DNA of 64,000 nt, taken from assembly GCA_016841045.1 (NCBI GenBank), contig JAENZX010000010.1, positions 48,938-112,937 on the forward strand, in the 5' to 3' direction. How positions within the stretch are numbered: position 1 is the stretch's first letter; every line of letters begins with the position of its first letter. This stretch comes from Thermincola carboxydiphila (GTDB taxonomy: Bacteria > Bacillota > Thermincolia > Thermincolales > UBA2595). The position numbers and the translations under genes were made by a program. The notes under the pieces are model-generated. The model saw only the letters and a list, made by a program, of their open reading frames with translations, was not told the DNA's origin and made no database searches. Shown piece after piece: positions 7,917 to 16,715 of this stretch.

Positions 7917-8372
7917 TTATCGGAAACGCCTTCCAAGCCTCTTTGCCTTCGGGGGCTGCAGAAGTTCACTTAATATTATCCCGTTAACTATACTTTCAGA
8001 ATCCAAGAGAGGGTGATTTGGAAGCCCGGCCTCCTTCTCCGGCTGCAACTCCGTCCTAGTCTGTGTGTTGGCTGCCAGAATAATTCCCGTCTGGTCTTCC
8101 ATTGGATTTTCAATTACGGTATTATTTACCGTGTTTCTCAGAGAGTCAACACCCTTCTCCGGGGCTTTGGCATACTCACCCCACCTATTTTCTCCATCCC
8201 CTTCGTCGTCTTCTTCCCAGGGGAAACCCCAGTCCTTAAAAACAGTGGGCAGCTGTTTTTCTCCCAAAACCTCAGGAAGTCTTTCTTTCATTTCACCGGT
8301 AATCTCACCAGCTTTGTTAAGAACCCGGAATACCAGAACGACTATCACGATTATTATCCAAAGGCCTTCCAA
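7917..8372 (-). CDS. small membrane-anchored protein of the flotillin operon
   Basis: A 151-residue hypothetical protein with one N-terminal membrane helix (LWIIIVIVVLVFRVL), a linker with an acidic patch (WEEDDEGDGE) and a C-terminus rich in basic residues. The start is TTG 8372 behind GGAGGGGG. It is the third gene of the nfeD-floA operon, 39 bp after floA, so a role at flotillin membrane patches is inferred. No known domain was recognised. Confidence 0.65.
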   Translation of the reverse strand: MEGLWIIIVIVVLVFRVLNKAGEITGEMKERLPEVLGEKQLPTVFKDWGFPWEEDDEGDGENRWGEYAKAPEKGVDSLRNTVNNTVIENPMEDQTGIILAANTQTRTELQPEKEAGLPNHPLLDSESIVNGIILSELLQPPKAKRLGRRFR

Positions 8373-8411
8373 ACTTCCCCCTCCTTTTTAAACTGGTTGA
8401 TAAAACATCTT

Positions 8412-9428
8412 TTACTTTGAACTTGGAGGTACATTTGAATTACCCGTTTCACCTGTTTTAGGGGTTATTTTGCCTATGGACTCTCTCATATCGGTATCTG
8501 CTAAAAGATTCATCATATTATAATAATCCATGACCCCTAGCTTTCCAGACCGCAGCGCCTCTGCCAAAGCATCCGGCACCAGGGCTTCTGCCTCTACAAC
8601 CTTGGCCCGCATCTCCTGAACTGCAGCCTTCATCTCCTGTTCCTTGGCTACCGCCATAGCCCGGCGTTCTTCAGCCTTGGCCTGAGCAATCCTTTTGTCT
8701 GCTTCGGCCTGATCAGTCTGCAGCTGTGCACCTATATTCCTGCCAACATCCACATCTGCAATATCAATCGAGAGAATTTCAAAAGCAGTACCGGCATCCA
8801 GGCCCTTGCCAAGAACCGTCTGCGAAATAAGGTCCGGGTTTTCAAGCACAGCTTTATGGTTTGCTGCTGAGCCCACAGTTGTAACTACCCCTTCACCAAC
8901 ACGGGCAATAATGGTTTCTTCCCCTGCGCCACCCACAAGGCGGTCAATATTTGCTCTTACAGTTACTCGTGCCACAGCCTTAACCTCGATTCCATCTCTG
9001 GCTACAGCAGATATAAGCGGGGTTTCAATAACTTTAGGGTTTACACTCATCTGAACAGCTTCCAGTACATTTCGACCGGCAAGGTCTATAGCCGCAGCCC
9101 GTTCAAAGGCCAGGGGTATATTTGCTCGCTCAGCGGCAATCAAGGCGTCTACCACTCTGTCAACATTTCCGCCGGCAAGATAGTGAGCTTCAAGTTGGTC
9201 TGCGGTAACATTCAATCCTGCTTTTGTAGCTTTAATGAGAGGGTTTACAATTCTTGAGGGGACTACTCTTCTCAGACGCATCCCAATAAGTGTCATAATC
9301 CCAATTTTAACTCCCGCGGCCAAAGCTGAAATCCATAATCCCACAGGAATAAAAGTAAAGATAAACGCCACCCCGATGAATCCCAGGGCCAAAATCAATA
9401 ATGGTGCTAAAGCAGCAACTTCTAACAT
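8412..9428 (-). CDS. floA: flotillin-like protein FloA
   Basis: FloA (YqfA, formerly UPF0365) forms membrane microdomains that tune fluidity and membrane protein assembly. The 338-residue protein has an N-terminal membrane hairpin, an SPFH/PHB domain (around residues 100-230) and a coiled coil with repeated [10 protein letters not shown] and [10 protein letters not shown] elements. [23 protein letters not shown] is strongly family-like over its length. The start ATG has GGAGG at good spacing. It lies 39 bp after the NfeD-family gene, the standard partner of flotillins. Confidence 0.95.
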   Translation of the reverse strand: MLEVAALAPLLILALGFIGVAFIFTFIPVGLWISALAAGVKIGIMTLIGMRLRRVVPSRIVNPLIKATKAGLNVTADQLEAHYLAGGNVDRVVDALIAAERANIPLAFERAAAIDLAGRNVLEAVQMSVNPKVIETPLISAVARDGIEVKAVARVTVRANIDRLVGGAGEETIIARVGEGVVTTVGSAANHKAVLENPDLISQTVLGKGLDAGTAFEILSIDIADVDVGRNIGAQLQTDQAEADKRIAQAKAEERRAMAVAKEQEMKAAVQEMRAKVVEAEALVPDALAEALRSGKLGVMDYYNMMNLLADTDMRESIGKITPKTGETGNSNVPPSSK

Positions 9429-9467
9429 TAATAACCCTCCTTGAAAAAATTATTTCGGCGGAAATAT

Positions 9468-10832
9468 TTATTCAACCTTTGTAGGCCGGACTACAATACG
9501 TCCTCCTTCAATCAGCACAACTCTAACCGGTGAACCAGGGGGGACAAATCCGCCTTCTGACACCACATCCACGCGGTCACCTAATATTTCTGCAACACCG
9601 GCCGGGCGAAGCGGTGTTATGGAAGTTCCTTCAGCATCCAGGTATTTATCAAGGCCCTTTTGGGGAGTCGTATACCCGGTCTCTGAATCCAACTTGGTAC
9701 CAAGAATAATTCGGTTCAGCATACCCCGTCTTCCCAGTACCTTAATCATTACATACAATAGAATTATACTTCCAAGGGCAGCCACCGAAAGAGATATAAC
9801 CGCCTGAGCGGGACTTGTCGAAGATAAAAATACTCCCCAGATAACCATTCCCATTCCTGTTATACCTGCGACTCCAAAGCCTGGTATCACAAATATTTCC
9901 AGCAAAATAGCCAGCACACCTAGAAAAAAGATAAAAACCGCCAGCCATCCGGTAACTCCTGCCATTAAATGGCCGCCAAAATATATTCCGAGAGCAACGA
10001 TTCCAATGGTTCCACCTACTCCCCAGCCCGGAGTGAAGCCCTCGACCAATAAGCCGGCAAAACCAAGCAGCAGCAGGATAGGAGAGATAAACGGGTTAAT
10101 TATCCACCAGGCAAGTTTTTCCCCCCAGCCCGGATTAATTTCCACACTCTGATAGTAAACTCCATCTTTTTGGGCCAGCTCTGTCAGTAACCCGTTCCTG
10201 CCCTGGACAATCTTATCAGCCATACCAAGCTCAACTGCTTTCTTCGCAGAAAGAGAAAGAATTTCACCCTTATCTTTTACGTTTTCAATGACAATATCCC
10301 TGTCAGCCATGCCTGCAGCAATATTCTTGTTTCGGCCCCGAGCTTCAGCCGCTGATTCCAGATCTGAGCGCCATGAAGAAAGAATCTTTTCATTATTCGG
10401 TATGGGTTCAGCCGCCCCCATACTGGCACCTGAGTTCAAATAAATTTTTTCTGCCGAAAGGGTGATAAGCACTCCGGCCGACTTGGCTTCACCGCTTACA
10501 AATGCGTCAACAGGTACTTTTGAATCAAATACCAGGGACTTAATTTTTTGTGAAGAAGCTATCAAGCCTCCCGGAGTATCGATATCCAGCACCACTTTTT
10601 TTGCCCCCATCCGGTACGCCTTATCAAGGCTCCGCTCGACAAAGGAGGCCTGACCCGGTTCAATCATTCCTTTGATGGGTATAAAGACGAGCTGTTCTTC
10701 TCCGCCTGCCCCGACCACGTAAAGACTGCCGGATAGTACTCCTGAAATTATGAGCAAAAAACAAACTATAATCCGTACTAACTTTTTTATAGCAACCCCT
10801 CCTTTCAAACTAAGGTTTATGTACCGTAACAC
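9468..10832 (-). CDS. NfeD family membrane-bound serine protease (YqeZ-like)
   Basis: Long-form NfeD protein: signal peptide, ClpP-like protease domain (DIDTPGG and the serine-containing KSAGVLITLSA region), several transmembrane helices (about 240-375) and a C-terminal OB-fold NfeD domain. It is the usual partner of FloA. The annotated start is GTG 10832 with only AGGA upstream. A much stronger AAAGGAGGGG lies inside the frame and sits 5 nt before an ATA codon at 10790-10788; starting there gives a clean signal peptide IKKLVRIIVCFLLII. The true start may therefore be ATA. Confidence 0.9.
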   Translation of the reverse strand: MLRYINLSLKGGVAIKKLVRIIVCFLLIISGVLSGSLYVVGAGGEEQLVFIPIKGMIEPGQASFVERSLDKAYRMGAKKVVLDIDTPGGLIASSQKIKSLVFDSKVPVDAFVSGEAKSAGVLITLSAEKIYLNSGASMGAAEPIPNNEKILSSWRSDLESAAEARGRNKNIAAGMADRDIVIENVKDKGEILSLSAKKAVELGMADKIVQGRNGLLTELAQKDGVYYQSVEINPGWGEKLAWWIINPFISPILLLLGFAGLLVEGFTPGWGVGGTIGIVALGIYFGGHLMAGVTGWLAVFIFFLGVLAILLEIFVIPGFGVAGITGMGMVIWGVFLSSTSPAQAVISLSVAALGSIILLYVMIKVLGRRGMLNRIILGTKLDSETGYTTPQKGLDKYLDAEGTSITPLRPAGVAEILGDRVDVVSEGGFVPPGSPVRVVLIEGGRIVVRPTKVE

Positions 10833-11127
10833 TTAATTCCTGGATTTACATTCTGGATTTACATTTACAACTAATTAAATTTACTTTTACATATCCTTTT
10901 TCCTCCTATTAAATAAATTTTTGGTTTGCATATTAATATCATATCACATGGTATTTTATATATCAATACGCGGTTTTTAATACCACATAGACGCCAGCCC
11001 CTAATTTTGCTGATTATAATTAAATAGCTCTCTCTTTCTTAACGTAGTTCAAATTATAACCTATGGCGACACATACACCTTGCCTTATAGTATTAAAAAC
11101 TATATAATTGGTATTGGAGGTGGCTTT
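10833..11127. other. AT-rich intergenic region between divergent genes
   Basis: About 295 bp without a convincing gene. It holds the promoters of the nfeD operon (minus) and of the DUF1836 gene (plus). A 15-bp direct repeat (TGGATTTACATT/CTGGATTTACATT) lies at 10841-10866. Confidence 0.5.
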
Positions 11128-11733
11128 ATGAATTTTAGTAAAGAAGATCTGAAAAAACTGGTAAGTACATTATCCCTTGCTGAAGAAGTAAATATTACAG
11201 ATATTCCGGATATAGGGTTATACATGGAACAGGTAACCGGACTCATAGACAGTAAATTGGGAAGTTTAACCAGAAGTCCCGATGATAAGGTCCTTACAAA
11301 AACCATGATTAATAATTACACCAAGGCGGGACTTCTTATTCCTCCGGTGAACAAAAAGTATTACAGGGACCAAGTAATTTTAATGATCTTAATATATTAC
11401 CTTAAGAACATTTTATCTATAAATGATATACGTGACTTGTTCGCACCAATACTTAATGACATTACTATCCGGGAAGATGATATTATACCATTGTCTGATA
11501 TTTACTCTGCTTTTCTTGAACTCAAAAATCAAGAACTGGACAGTTTCCATACTGATTTTATTGAAAAGCACGAATTAATCCGGCAAAAAACGGGGAAGCT
11601 CGAAAAGCAAAACAAAGAAGTAGCGGAAATGTTCCTAACTGTGATAATGCTAATTGCACAAGCTAACGCTCAGAAAAGGCTGGCCGAAAAAATCATAGAT
11701 GAATATTTCAAGCCACTGTCAGACCAAGGATAG
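11128..11733 (+). CDS. DUF1836 domain-containing putative regulator
   Basis: A 201-residue protein with the DUF1836 pattern: TKTMINNYTKAGLLIPP (winged-helix, MerR-like recognition part), then YYRDQVILMILIYYLKNILSINDIRDLF. These proteins are predicted DNA-binding regulators of Firmicutes; targets are unknown. Start is ATG 11128 with GGAGGTGG upstream; an ATG 16 codons earlier has no ribosome site. Confidence 0.82.
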   Translation: MNFSKEDLKKLVSTLSLAEEVNITDIPDIGLYMEQVTGLIDSKLGSLTRSPDDKVLTKTMINNYTKAGLLIPPVNKKYYRDQVILMILIYYLKNILSINDIRDLFAPILNDITIREDDIIPLSDIYSAFLELKNQELDSFHTDFIEKHELIRQKTGKLEKQNKEVAEMFLTVIMLIAQANAQKRLAEKIIDEYFKPLSDQG

Positions 11734-11845
11734 CAGAAGGTGCTGCCGGTTGGACCAGTAAAGGAACAGAATTGATAAACCAATTATACGAGGATATTGA
11801 GCAAAGAGGATTGGATTCTGTAATTCACAGATCTCAATCCTCTTA
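11703..11845 (+). pseudogene. possible C-terminal remnant in the +2 frame behind the DUF1836 gene
   Basis: A frame without a start codon encodes about 40 protein-like residues (GAAGWTSKGTELINQ then LYEDIEQRGL and a TAG). The pattern weakly recalls thioredoxin-like [2Fe-2S] ferredoxins, whose first Cys-containing loop is followed by such a helix, but the cysteines are absent. The 3' end overlaps the terminator hairpin. It could be a decayed gene or chance. Confidence 0.2.
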
Positions 11846-11850
11846 GTTTT
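11804..11850 (+). terminator. Rho-independent terminator
   Basis: AAGAGGATTG (11804-11813) pairs with CAATCCTCTT (11835-11844); a partly pairing 21-nt loop lies between, and a T-rich tail follows. Confidence 0.75.
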
Positions 11851-11900
11851 GATTCTTTTTATTTCAAATCCTGGGTTTGCGAAAGCAAACCTTCTGATTT

Positions 11901-11955
11901 ATCACTACTCACTACCCGCTACTCACTACCCACTACTCACTACTCACCACCCACT
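11901..11955. repeat. CACTACTCACTACC degenerate tandem repeat
   Basis: About seven heptamer-like copies (CACTACT, CACTACC, CACCACC) upstream of the L,D-transpeptidase gene. Same repeat type as at 2626-2654. Confidence 0.7.
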
Positions 11956-12031
11956 ATATCATTTCCGGTTCTGCTTATTTCGGTTTCCTCATAAACTAGT
12001 GCTAAACATTGTAAAAAGGGAGGAAAATACC

Positions 12032-13390
12032 CTGAAACCGAAGCATTTTGTTCCCATAGTGTTACTGATAATAATTTTTGCCGGAGTTATTTACTGGATG
12101 ACTAGGTTTGCAAGCTTTCAACTGACCCAGAGCCCTGGCAAGCCCTTGACAAATGCAGAAATTACGGTAGATTTCCTTTTTCCTATGCGTCAGGAAGACC
12201 TAACTGATAAAATACTCCTTGTCCCTGAAAACCCACAAACACTTTTTCACTACAAGGTACGATGGCTGAACCGGACAACAGCTCTCATAAGTTTAACTCA
12301 AATCGGCTCTCCCGAAGGGCAATTGGTTAATGTTCAAATAACCGGAGCCCCAACCATATTACCTTTAATTAAAAAAAGCGTCAATGCAAAACTACGACCC
12401 AGAATACCTCTTAGGCTTAGTTCAAAAACAAATTTGAAGAATATACCCTCCAGAGGACCTATTCCCCTAAAATTTAACACTCCTGTTAACCCTAAGATTC
12501 TTGAATCTGAGGTTACCCTTCCCATACCTGGCCGGCTAAAACCTGTCCGGTTTTTATTCAATAATAAATTATATATTGACTATAGCAGCTGGAATTACTA
12601 CCCTGATAAGCCATTCAAGCAAGGTGCAGCTTACACCCTTGTCCTAAAACCTGGAATATGCAGCATGGGAGGCAGTCAATTACTAAACAAGAGTATTATA
12701 AATTATACTATTGCCACCTCCCCTAAGGTTATCAGCTCGAAACCTGAAAAAAATGCTGACAGCATTTACTTGTACCGAAACATCGAAATTACTACAGATA
12801 AACCATTGTTGTCTGCCTCCCTGGAAGTTGTTGATTCCACACGCAATGCCGCCGTTCCAGGCAATACCACGATTAAGGGCAACAAAATAATTTTCAGGCC
12901 TTCCGAGTGCTTCATGCCAGATAAATCTTATAAGGTTAGGCTGACAGGGGAATCCACAGAACATGAGCCAATGAATGAATACGTTTACTATTTCACAACA
13001 GTCAGTATGAATAACCGTTTGTGGGTCGAAGTGAATCTTGGTGATAAACATACTATGACAGTCTACCGTGGAAATAAAGCCTTACGAACTATGCTGGCTT
13101 CGGGTGGAAAGGAGAGCACACCAACTCCTTTAGGAACCTTTTATACCAAGGACCGCGGGCACAGTTTCTGGTCACCCCGCTTTGGTGAAGGGGCGACATA
13201 CTGGGTGAGGCTGGTTGACCAGATATTAGTACACTCCGTGCCACGAGACCACCGGTGGCAGCTCAAGGAAGATGAACATGAAAAACTCGGCCTTCCCGCA
13301 AGTCATGGCTGTGTCCGTCTATCAGAAGAAAATGCCAAATGGTTTTTCGAAAATATCCCTGGCGGAACTCCGGTAATCATCCATAAATAA
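12032..13390 (+). CDS. L,D-transpeptidase with Ig-like (Big_5) domains
   Basis: Exported YkuD-type peptidoglycan enzyme. An N-terminal membrane anchor (IVLLIIIFAGVIYW) is followed by two Ig-like SbsA/Big_5 domains (about 90-320) and a C-terminal YkuD domain with HSVPRDHRW and the catalytic SHGCVRLS. The only strong ribosome site, AAAGGGAGG, lies 8 nt before CTG 12032. No in-frame ATG, GTG or TTG has a usable site, so a CTG start is proposed; the open frame extends upstream to 11849. The gene lies 12 bp before spmA, so its job is likely in spore cortex or forespore envelope structure, a place held in Bacillus by the carboxypeptidase gene dacB. Confidence 0.88.
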   Translation: MKPKHFVPIVLLIIIFAGVIYWMTRFASFQLTQSPGKPLTNAEITVDFLFPMRQEDLTDKILLVPENPQTLFHYKVRWLNRTTALISLTQIGSPEGQLVNVQITGAPTILPLIKKSVNAKLRPRIPLRLSSKTNLKNIPSRGPIPLKFNTPVNPKILESEVTLPIPGRLKPVRFLFNNKLYIDYSSWNYYPDKPFKQGAAYTLVLKPGICSMGGSQLLNKSIINYTIATSPKVISSKPEKNADSIYLYRNIEITTDKPLLSASLEVVDSTRNAAVPGNTTIKGNKIIFRPSECFMPDKSYKVRLTGESTEHEPMNEYVYYFTTVSMNNRLWVEVNLGDKHTMTVYRGNKALRTMLASGGKESTPTPLGTFYTKDRGHSFWSPRFGEGATYWVRLVDQILVHSVPRDHRWQLKEDEHEKLGLPASHGCVRLSEENAKWFFENIPGGTPVIIHK

Positions 13391-13402
13391 CTGTGGAGGC
13401 AC

Positions 13403-13999
13403 ATGATGAACGCAGTCTTTTTTTTCCTGATAGTTGCAGGTATACTAACTGCCGCTGTTACCGGTAGAATCAATACAATTACGGTGGATGCCGTTACATC
13501 AGCCAGCCAGGGGGTAAAACAGGTATTTGCCCTTGTAGGTATTCTTACGTTTTGGCTGGGGATCGCGAAAGTAGCGGAAAAATCTGGATTAATAAAACTA
13601 TTTACAGGAATTCTACAACCGGCAGTTGGCTGGCTTTTTCCGAGCATCCCTAAAGGCCACCCGGCCCTGGGAGCTATTTTAATGAATCTTAGTGCAAATA
13701 TTTTTGGATTTGGTAGTGCTGCAACACCTTTTGGACTAAAAGCCATGGAACAGCTTCAAAAACTAAACCGCTCTGAAAAGGCCAGTGAAGCAATGTGTAC
13801 ATTTCTGGCCATTAATAGTACCAGTATAACACTGATTCCAAGTACAATAATTGCTATTCGCATCAATGCAGGTTCAAGCAATCCCATGGAAATAATAGGA
13901 ACTATGTTATTCGCTAGTACTATCTCTACAGTTGTGGCAGTATCTGCAGACTGGGTTTGTAGAACTTACTTAAAAAGGGGAAAAAATAATGTTTTATGA
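13403..13999 (+). CDS. spmA: spore maturation protein A (nucleoside recognition domain)
   Basis: SpmA with SpmB is needed for dehydration of the spore core. The 198-residue polytopic protein has the conserved NLSANIFGFGSAATPFGLKAM-type segment and LAINSTSITLIPSTIIAIR. GGAGG precedes two adjacent ATG codons at 13403 and 13406; either may be used. The 3' end overlaps spmB by 11 bp. Confidence 0.95.
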   Translation: MMNAVFFFLIVAGILTAAVTGRINTITVDAVTSASQGVKQVFALVGILTFWLGIAKVAEKSGLIKLFTGILQPAVGWLFPSIPKGHPALGAILMNLSANIFGFGSAATPFGLKAMEQLQKLNRSEKASEAMCTFLAINSTSITLIPSTIIAIRINAGSSNPMEIIGTMLFASTISTVVAVSADWVCRTYLKRGKNNVL

Positions 14000-14522
14000 T
14001 TGGTTAATCGCCATTGGAAACTGGTCAATTCCGTTGTTTCTGTTAATTGTATTTTTACATGCAAGTTACAAGAAGCTGCCAATTTACGATACCTTTGTAG
14101 AAGGTGCCAGGGAAGGCTTTACCGTAGCTCTGAGAATTCTTCCTTACGTTGTGGGAATCTATGCTGCTGTTGGAATTTTCCGCGGCTCCGGTGCGCTGGA
14201 ATTTATCCTGTCGCCTGTTAGGCCGCTTCTTGAGTTACTTGGCATACCTGGAGAAATTCTTTCTCTCATGATTGTCCGTCTTTTATCAGGACCTGCATCA
14301 ATTGGTTTTACGGCAGAATTGGTTGACCGCTATGGACCTGATTCCTACATTGGCCGCCTCGCTTCCACCCTTGACGGCAGTACAGACACCGTTTTTTATA
14401 TCCTCGCCGTTTATTTTGCCTCTGCAAATGTAAAAAACCCTAGGTACTCTCTCCCGGTAGGGCTTCTTGGAGCCTTGTCAGGTTATGCTGCGTCGGTATT
14501 TATATGCAGAATTGCGTTCTGA
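13989..14522 (+). CDS. spmB: spore maturation protein B
   Basis: The 177-residue membrane protein has the SpmB pattern DTFVEGAREGFTVALRILPY and LVDRYGPDSYIGRLASTLDGSTDT near the end. It pairs with SpmA in spore core dehydration and overlaps spmA by 11 bp. No clear terminator follows before glnS. Confidence 0.95.
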   Translation: MFYDWLIAIGNWSIPLFLLIVFLHASYKKLPIYDTFVEGAREGFTVALRILPYVVGIYAAVGIFRGSGALEFILSPVRPLLELLGIPGEILSLMIVRLLSGPASIGFTAELVDRYGPDSYIGRLASTLDGSTDTVFYILAVYFASANVKNPRYSLPVGLLGALSGYAASVFICRIAF

Positions 14523-14646
14523 ATAAAAAAAATTGCCATGGACAGCCTATTACAGATTAATCTTAGTAATTTTTTACAATACTAGACAGTGAGAAAAAAT
14601 TCCAGTAAGATATATTACATAATATAAAAACGAAAAAGGTGATTTC

Positions 14647-16302
14647 ATGGAAGAAGTAAAGGCTGCCCCTTCGAATTTTATCAGAAACATAATTATGGAG
14701 GATCTAAAATCCGGTAAGCATAAGGAAATCATAACCCGTTTTCCTCCCGAACCAAATGGGTATTTACATATAGGACATGCTAAGTCCATTGTGTTAAATT
14801 TCGACCTTGCCGACGAATTTAAAGGCAGGACCAACCTTCGTTTTGATGATACAAACCCATTAAAAGAAGAAGTCGAGTATGTAGAATCCATTAAAGAAGA
14901 TGTCAAATGGCTGGGCTATGATTGGGACGCATTGTATTTTGGGTCGGACTTTTTTGAAGAAATGTACAGTAGGGCAGTTTTGCTGATAAAAAAAGGCAAA
15001 GCTTATGTTTGCGATTTATCTGCCGAAGAAATTAGGGAAACCAGAGGCACACTGAAGGAACCAGGAAAGGAAAGCCCTTATCGGAATAGATCAGTGGAAG
15101 AAAACCTTGACCTCTTTGAGCGGATGCGCAAGGGCGAATTCAAGGATGGTGAAAAGGTCCTCCGAGCTAAGATTGATATGTCTTCTCCTAACCTGAATAT
15201 GCGAGACCCGGTTATCTATCGGATTGCTCATACCAGCCATCATAATACAGGAGACAAGTGGTGTATCTATCCAATGTATGATTTCGCCCACCCACTGGAA
15301 GATGCCATTGAAGGAGTTACACATTCGATCTGCACCCTGGAATTCGAAGACCATAGACCTTTATATGACTGGGTAATAGCCGAGTGTGAGATGGAAAGCC
15401 AGCCCCATCAATATGAGTTTGCCAGGTTAAACATGACAAACACTGTCATGAGCAAAAGAAAGCTCAAGCTGCTGGTAGACGAAAAAGTTGTTAATGGCTG
15501 GGACGACCCCCGTATGCCGACTATATCAGGCTTGAGAAGAAGAGGTTATACGCAGGAAGCCATTCGCAATTTTGTTCGAGAAATAGGCGTGGCCAAAGCT
15601 AATAGCACGGTTGATGCCCAGATGCTGGACCATTTTCTCCGTGAAGACCTTAAACTAAAGGCACCCAGAACCATGGCAGTACTCAGACCACTGAAGGTGG
15701 TTATTACCAACTACCCAGAGAACCAGGTAGAATGGCTGGAAGCAGAGAATAACCCCGAGAATCCGGAAATGGGCTTGAGAAAAATCCCGTTTTCCAGGGA
15801 AATCTATGTTGAACAAGATGATTTCATGGAAAACCCGCCAAAGAAATATTTCAGATTATTTCCGGGGAATGAAGTGCGTCTAAAACATGCTTACTTTATA
15901 ATCTGTAACGAAATTATAAAAGACGAAAATGGTAATGTGACAGAGCTGCACTGTACATATGACCCTGCTACCAAGAGCGGAAGCGACTTTACAGAGCGAA
16001 AAGTGAAAGGTACTATTCACTGGGTAGAAGCCACTCAGGCCGTACAGGCGGAATTCAGATTGTACGAACCGCTGATACTTGATGAAGAAAACGAAGACAG
16101 AGGAAACTTCCTAGATAATATTAACCCAAATTCCCTGGAGGTTCTGGATGGTTATGTGGAGCCCAACATGAGGGAAGCGAAACCCCAGGATAAGTTCCAG
16201 TTTTTTAGACACGGTTACTTTAATGTGGACCCCAAACATACCATAACAGATAAGCTGGTATTTAACAGAGTGGTTTCACTAAAGAGCTCCTTTAAAATTT
16301 AA
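14647..16302 (+). CDS. glnS: glutamine--tRNA ligase
   Basis: Class I synthetase charging tRNA-Gln. It shows [15 protein letters not shown] (HIGH at residues 41-44), a KMSKS equivalent in VMSKRKL, the GlnRS-specific [14 protein letters not shown] stretch and a full two-barrel C-terminal anticodon domain; 551 residues is normal. Most Firmicutes lack GlnRS and use GatCAB instead, so this gene is a probable ancient horizontal acquisition. AAAGGTG precedes the ATG. It stands alone, followed by a terminator. Confidence 0.96.
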   Translation: MEEVKAAPSNFIRNIIMEDLKSGKHKEIITRFPPEPNGYLHIGHAKSIVLNFDLADEFKGRTNLRFDDTNPLKEEVEYVESIKEDVKWLGYDWDALYFGSDFFEEMYSRAVLLIKKGKAYVCDLSAEEIRETRGTLKEPGKESPYRNRSVEENLDLFERMRKGEFKDGEKVLRAKIDMSSPNLNMRDPVIYRIAHTSHHNTGDKWCIYPMYDFAHPLEDAIEGVTHSICTLEFEDHRPLYDWVIAECEMESQPHQYEFARLNMTNTVMSKRKLKLLVDEKVVNGWDDPRMPTISGLRRRGYTQEAIRNFVREIGVAKANSTVDAQMLDHFLREDLKLKAPRTMAVLRPLKVVITNYPENQVEWLEAENNPENPEMGLRKIPFSREIYVEQDDFMENPPKKYFRLFPGNEVRLKHAYFIICNEIIKDENGNVTELHCTYDPATKSGSDFTERKVKGTIHWVEATQAVQAEFRLYEPLILDEENEDRGNFLDNINPNSLEVLDGYVEPNMREAKPQDKFQFFRHGYFNVDPKHTITDKLVFNRVVSLKSSFKI

Positions 16303-16324
16303 TCCTAGTTACTTAACTGCAAAA

Positions 16325-16352
16325 AAATCACTGGCCTAGTTGCCAGTGATTT
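16325..16352. terminator. bidirectional terminator between glnS and the ArsC-like gene
   Basis: AAATCACTGGC/GCCAGTGATTT, 11-bp perfect stem with a 6-nt loop, with A-run upstream and T-rich sequence downstream. Confidence 0.88.
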
Positions 16353-16370
16353 CATCTTTTCGGTCTGATT

Positions 16371-16709
16371 TTATTCCCAGGCCTTCCATGTATCCGGTTC
16401 ATACCCAACGGTAGCAAGTTTGCCGTTACGTACTATTGGCGTTTTATATAAGCCAGGGTTGTTCAACAGTATCTCTTCTCGTACGCTGGCGCTAACAATA
16501 CGGTCCACATTTAACTTCTTATAGTCTTTTGACTCAATGTCAATCAGGTTATTTAACCCTACAGCGGCTTTTACACTCTGCAATTCACCTTTACTAAGCC
16601 CCTTGACAGACAAATCAATAAACTGATACTTTATTTTTCGTTCTTTAAAATATCGTTCCGCTTTTTTGGTATCAAAACATTTCCTGATTCCAAATATCTG
16701 TATATTCAT
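16371..16709 (-). CDS. ArsC/Spx-like thioredoxin-fold protein
   Basis: A 112-residue ArsC-family protein with KCFDTKKAERYF at the active loop (a single Cys, no CxxC), TPIVRNGK near the cis-proline and the VGYEPDTWKAW end. These proteins are related to arsenate reductase but mostly of unknown substrate; a role as a glutaredoxin-like reductase is possible. It follows the ketosynthase gene by 6 bp and has a weak ribosome site, which suggests coupling. Confidence 0.8.
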   Translation of the reverse strand: MNIQIFGIRKCFDTKKAERYFKERKIKYQFIDLSVKGLSKGELQSVKAAVGLNNLIDIESKDYKKLNVDRIVSASVREEILLNNPGLYKTPIVRNGKLATVGYEPDTWKAWE

Positions 16710-16715
16710 CTTAGT

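Noticed and set aside
16371..16709. True arsenate reductase
   Set aside because: Only one cysteine in the active loop and no arsenic genes nearby; kept as ArsC-like protein of unknown substrate.
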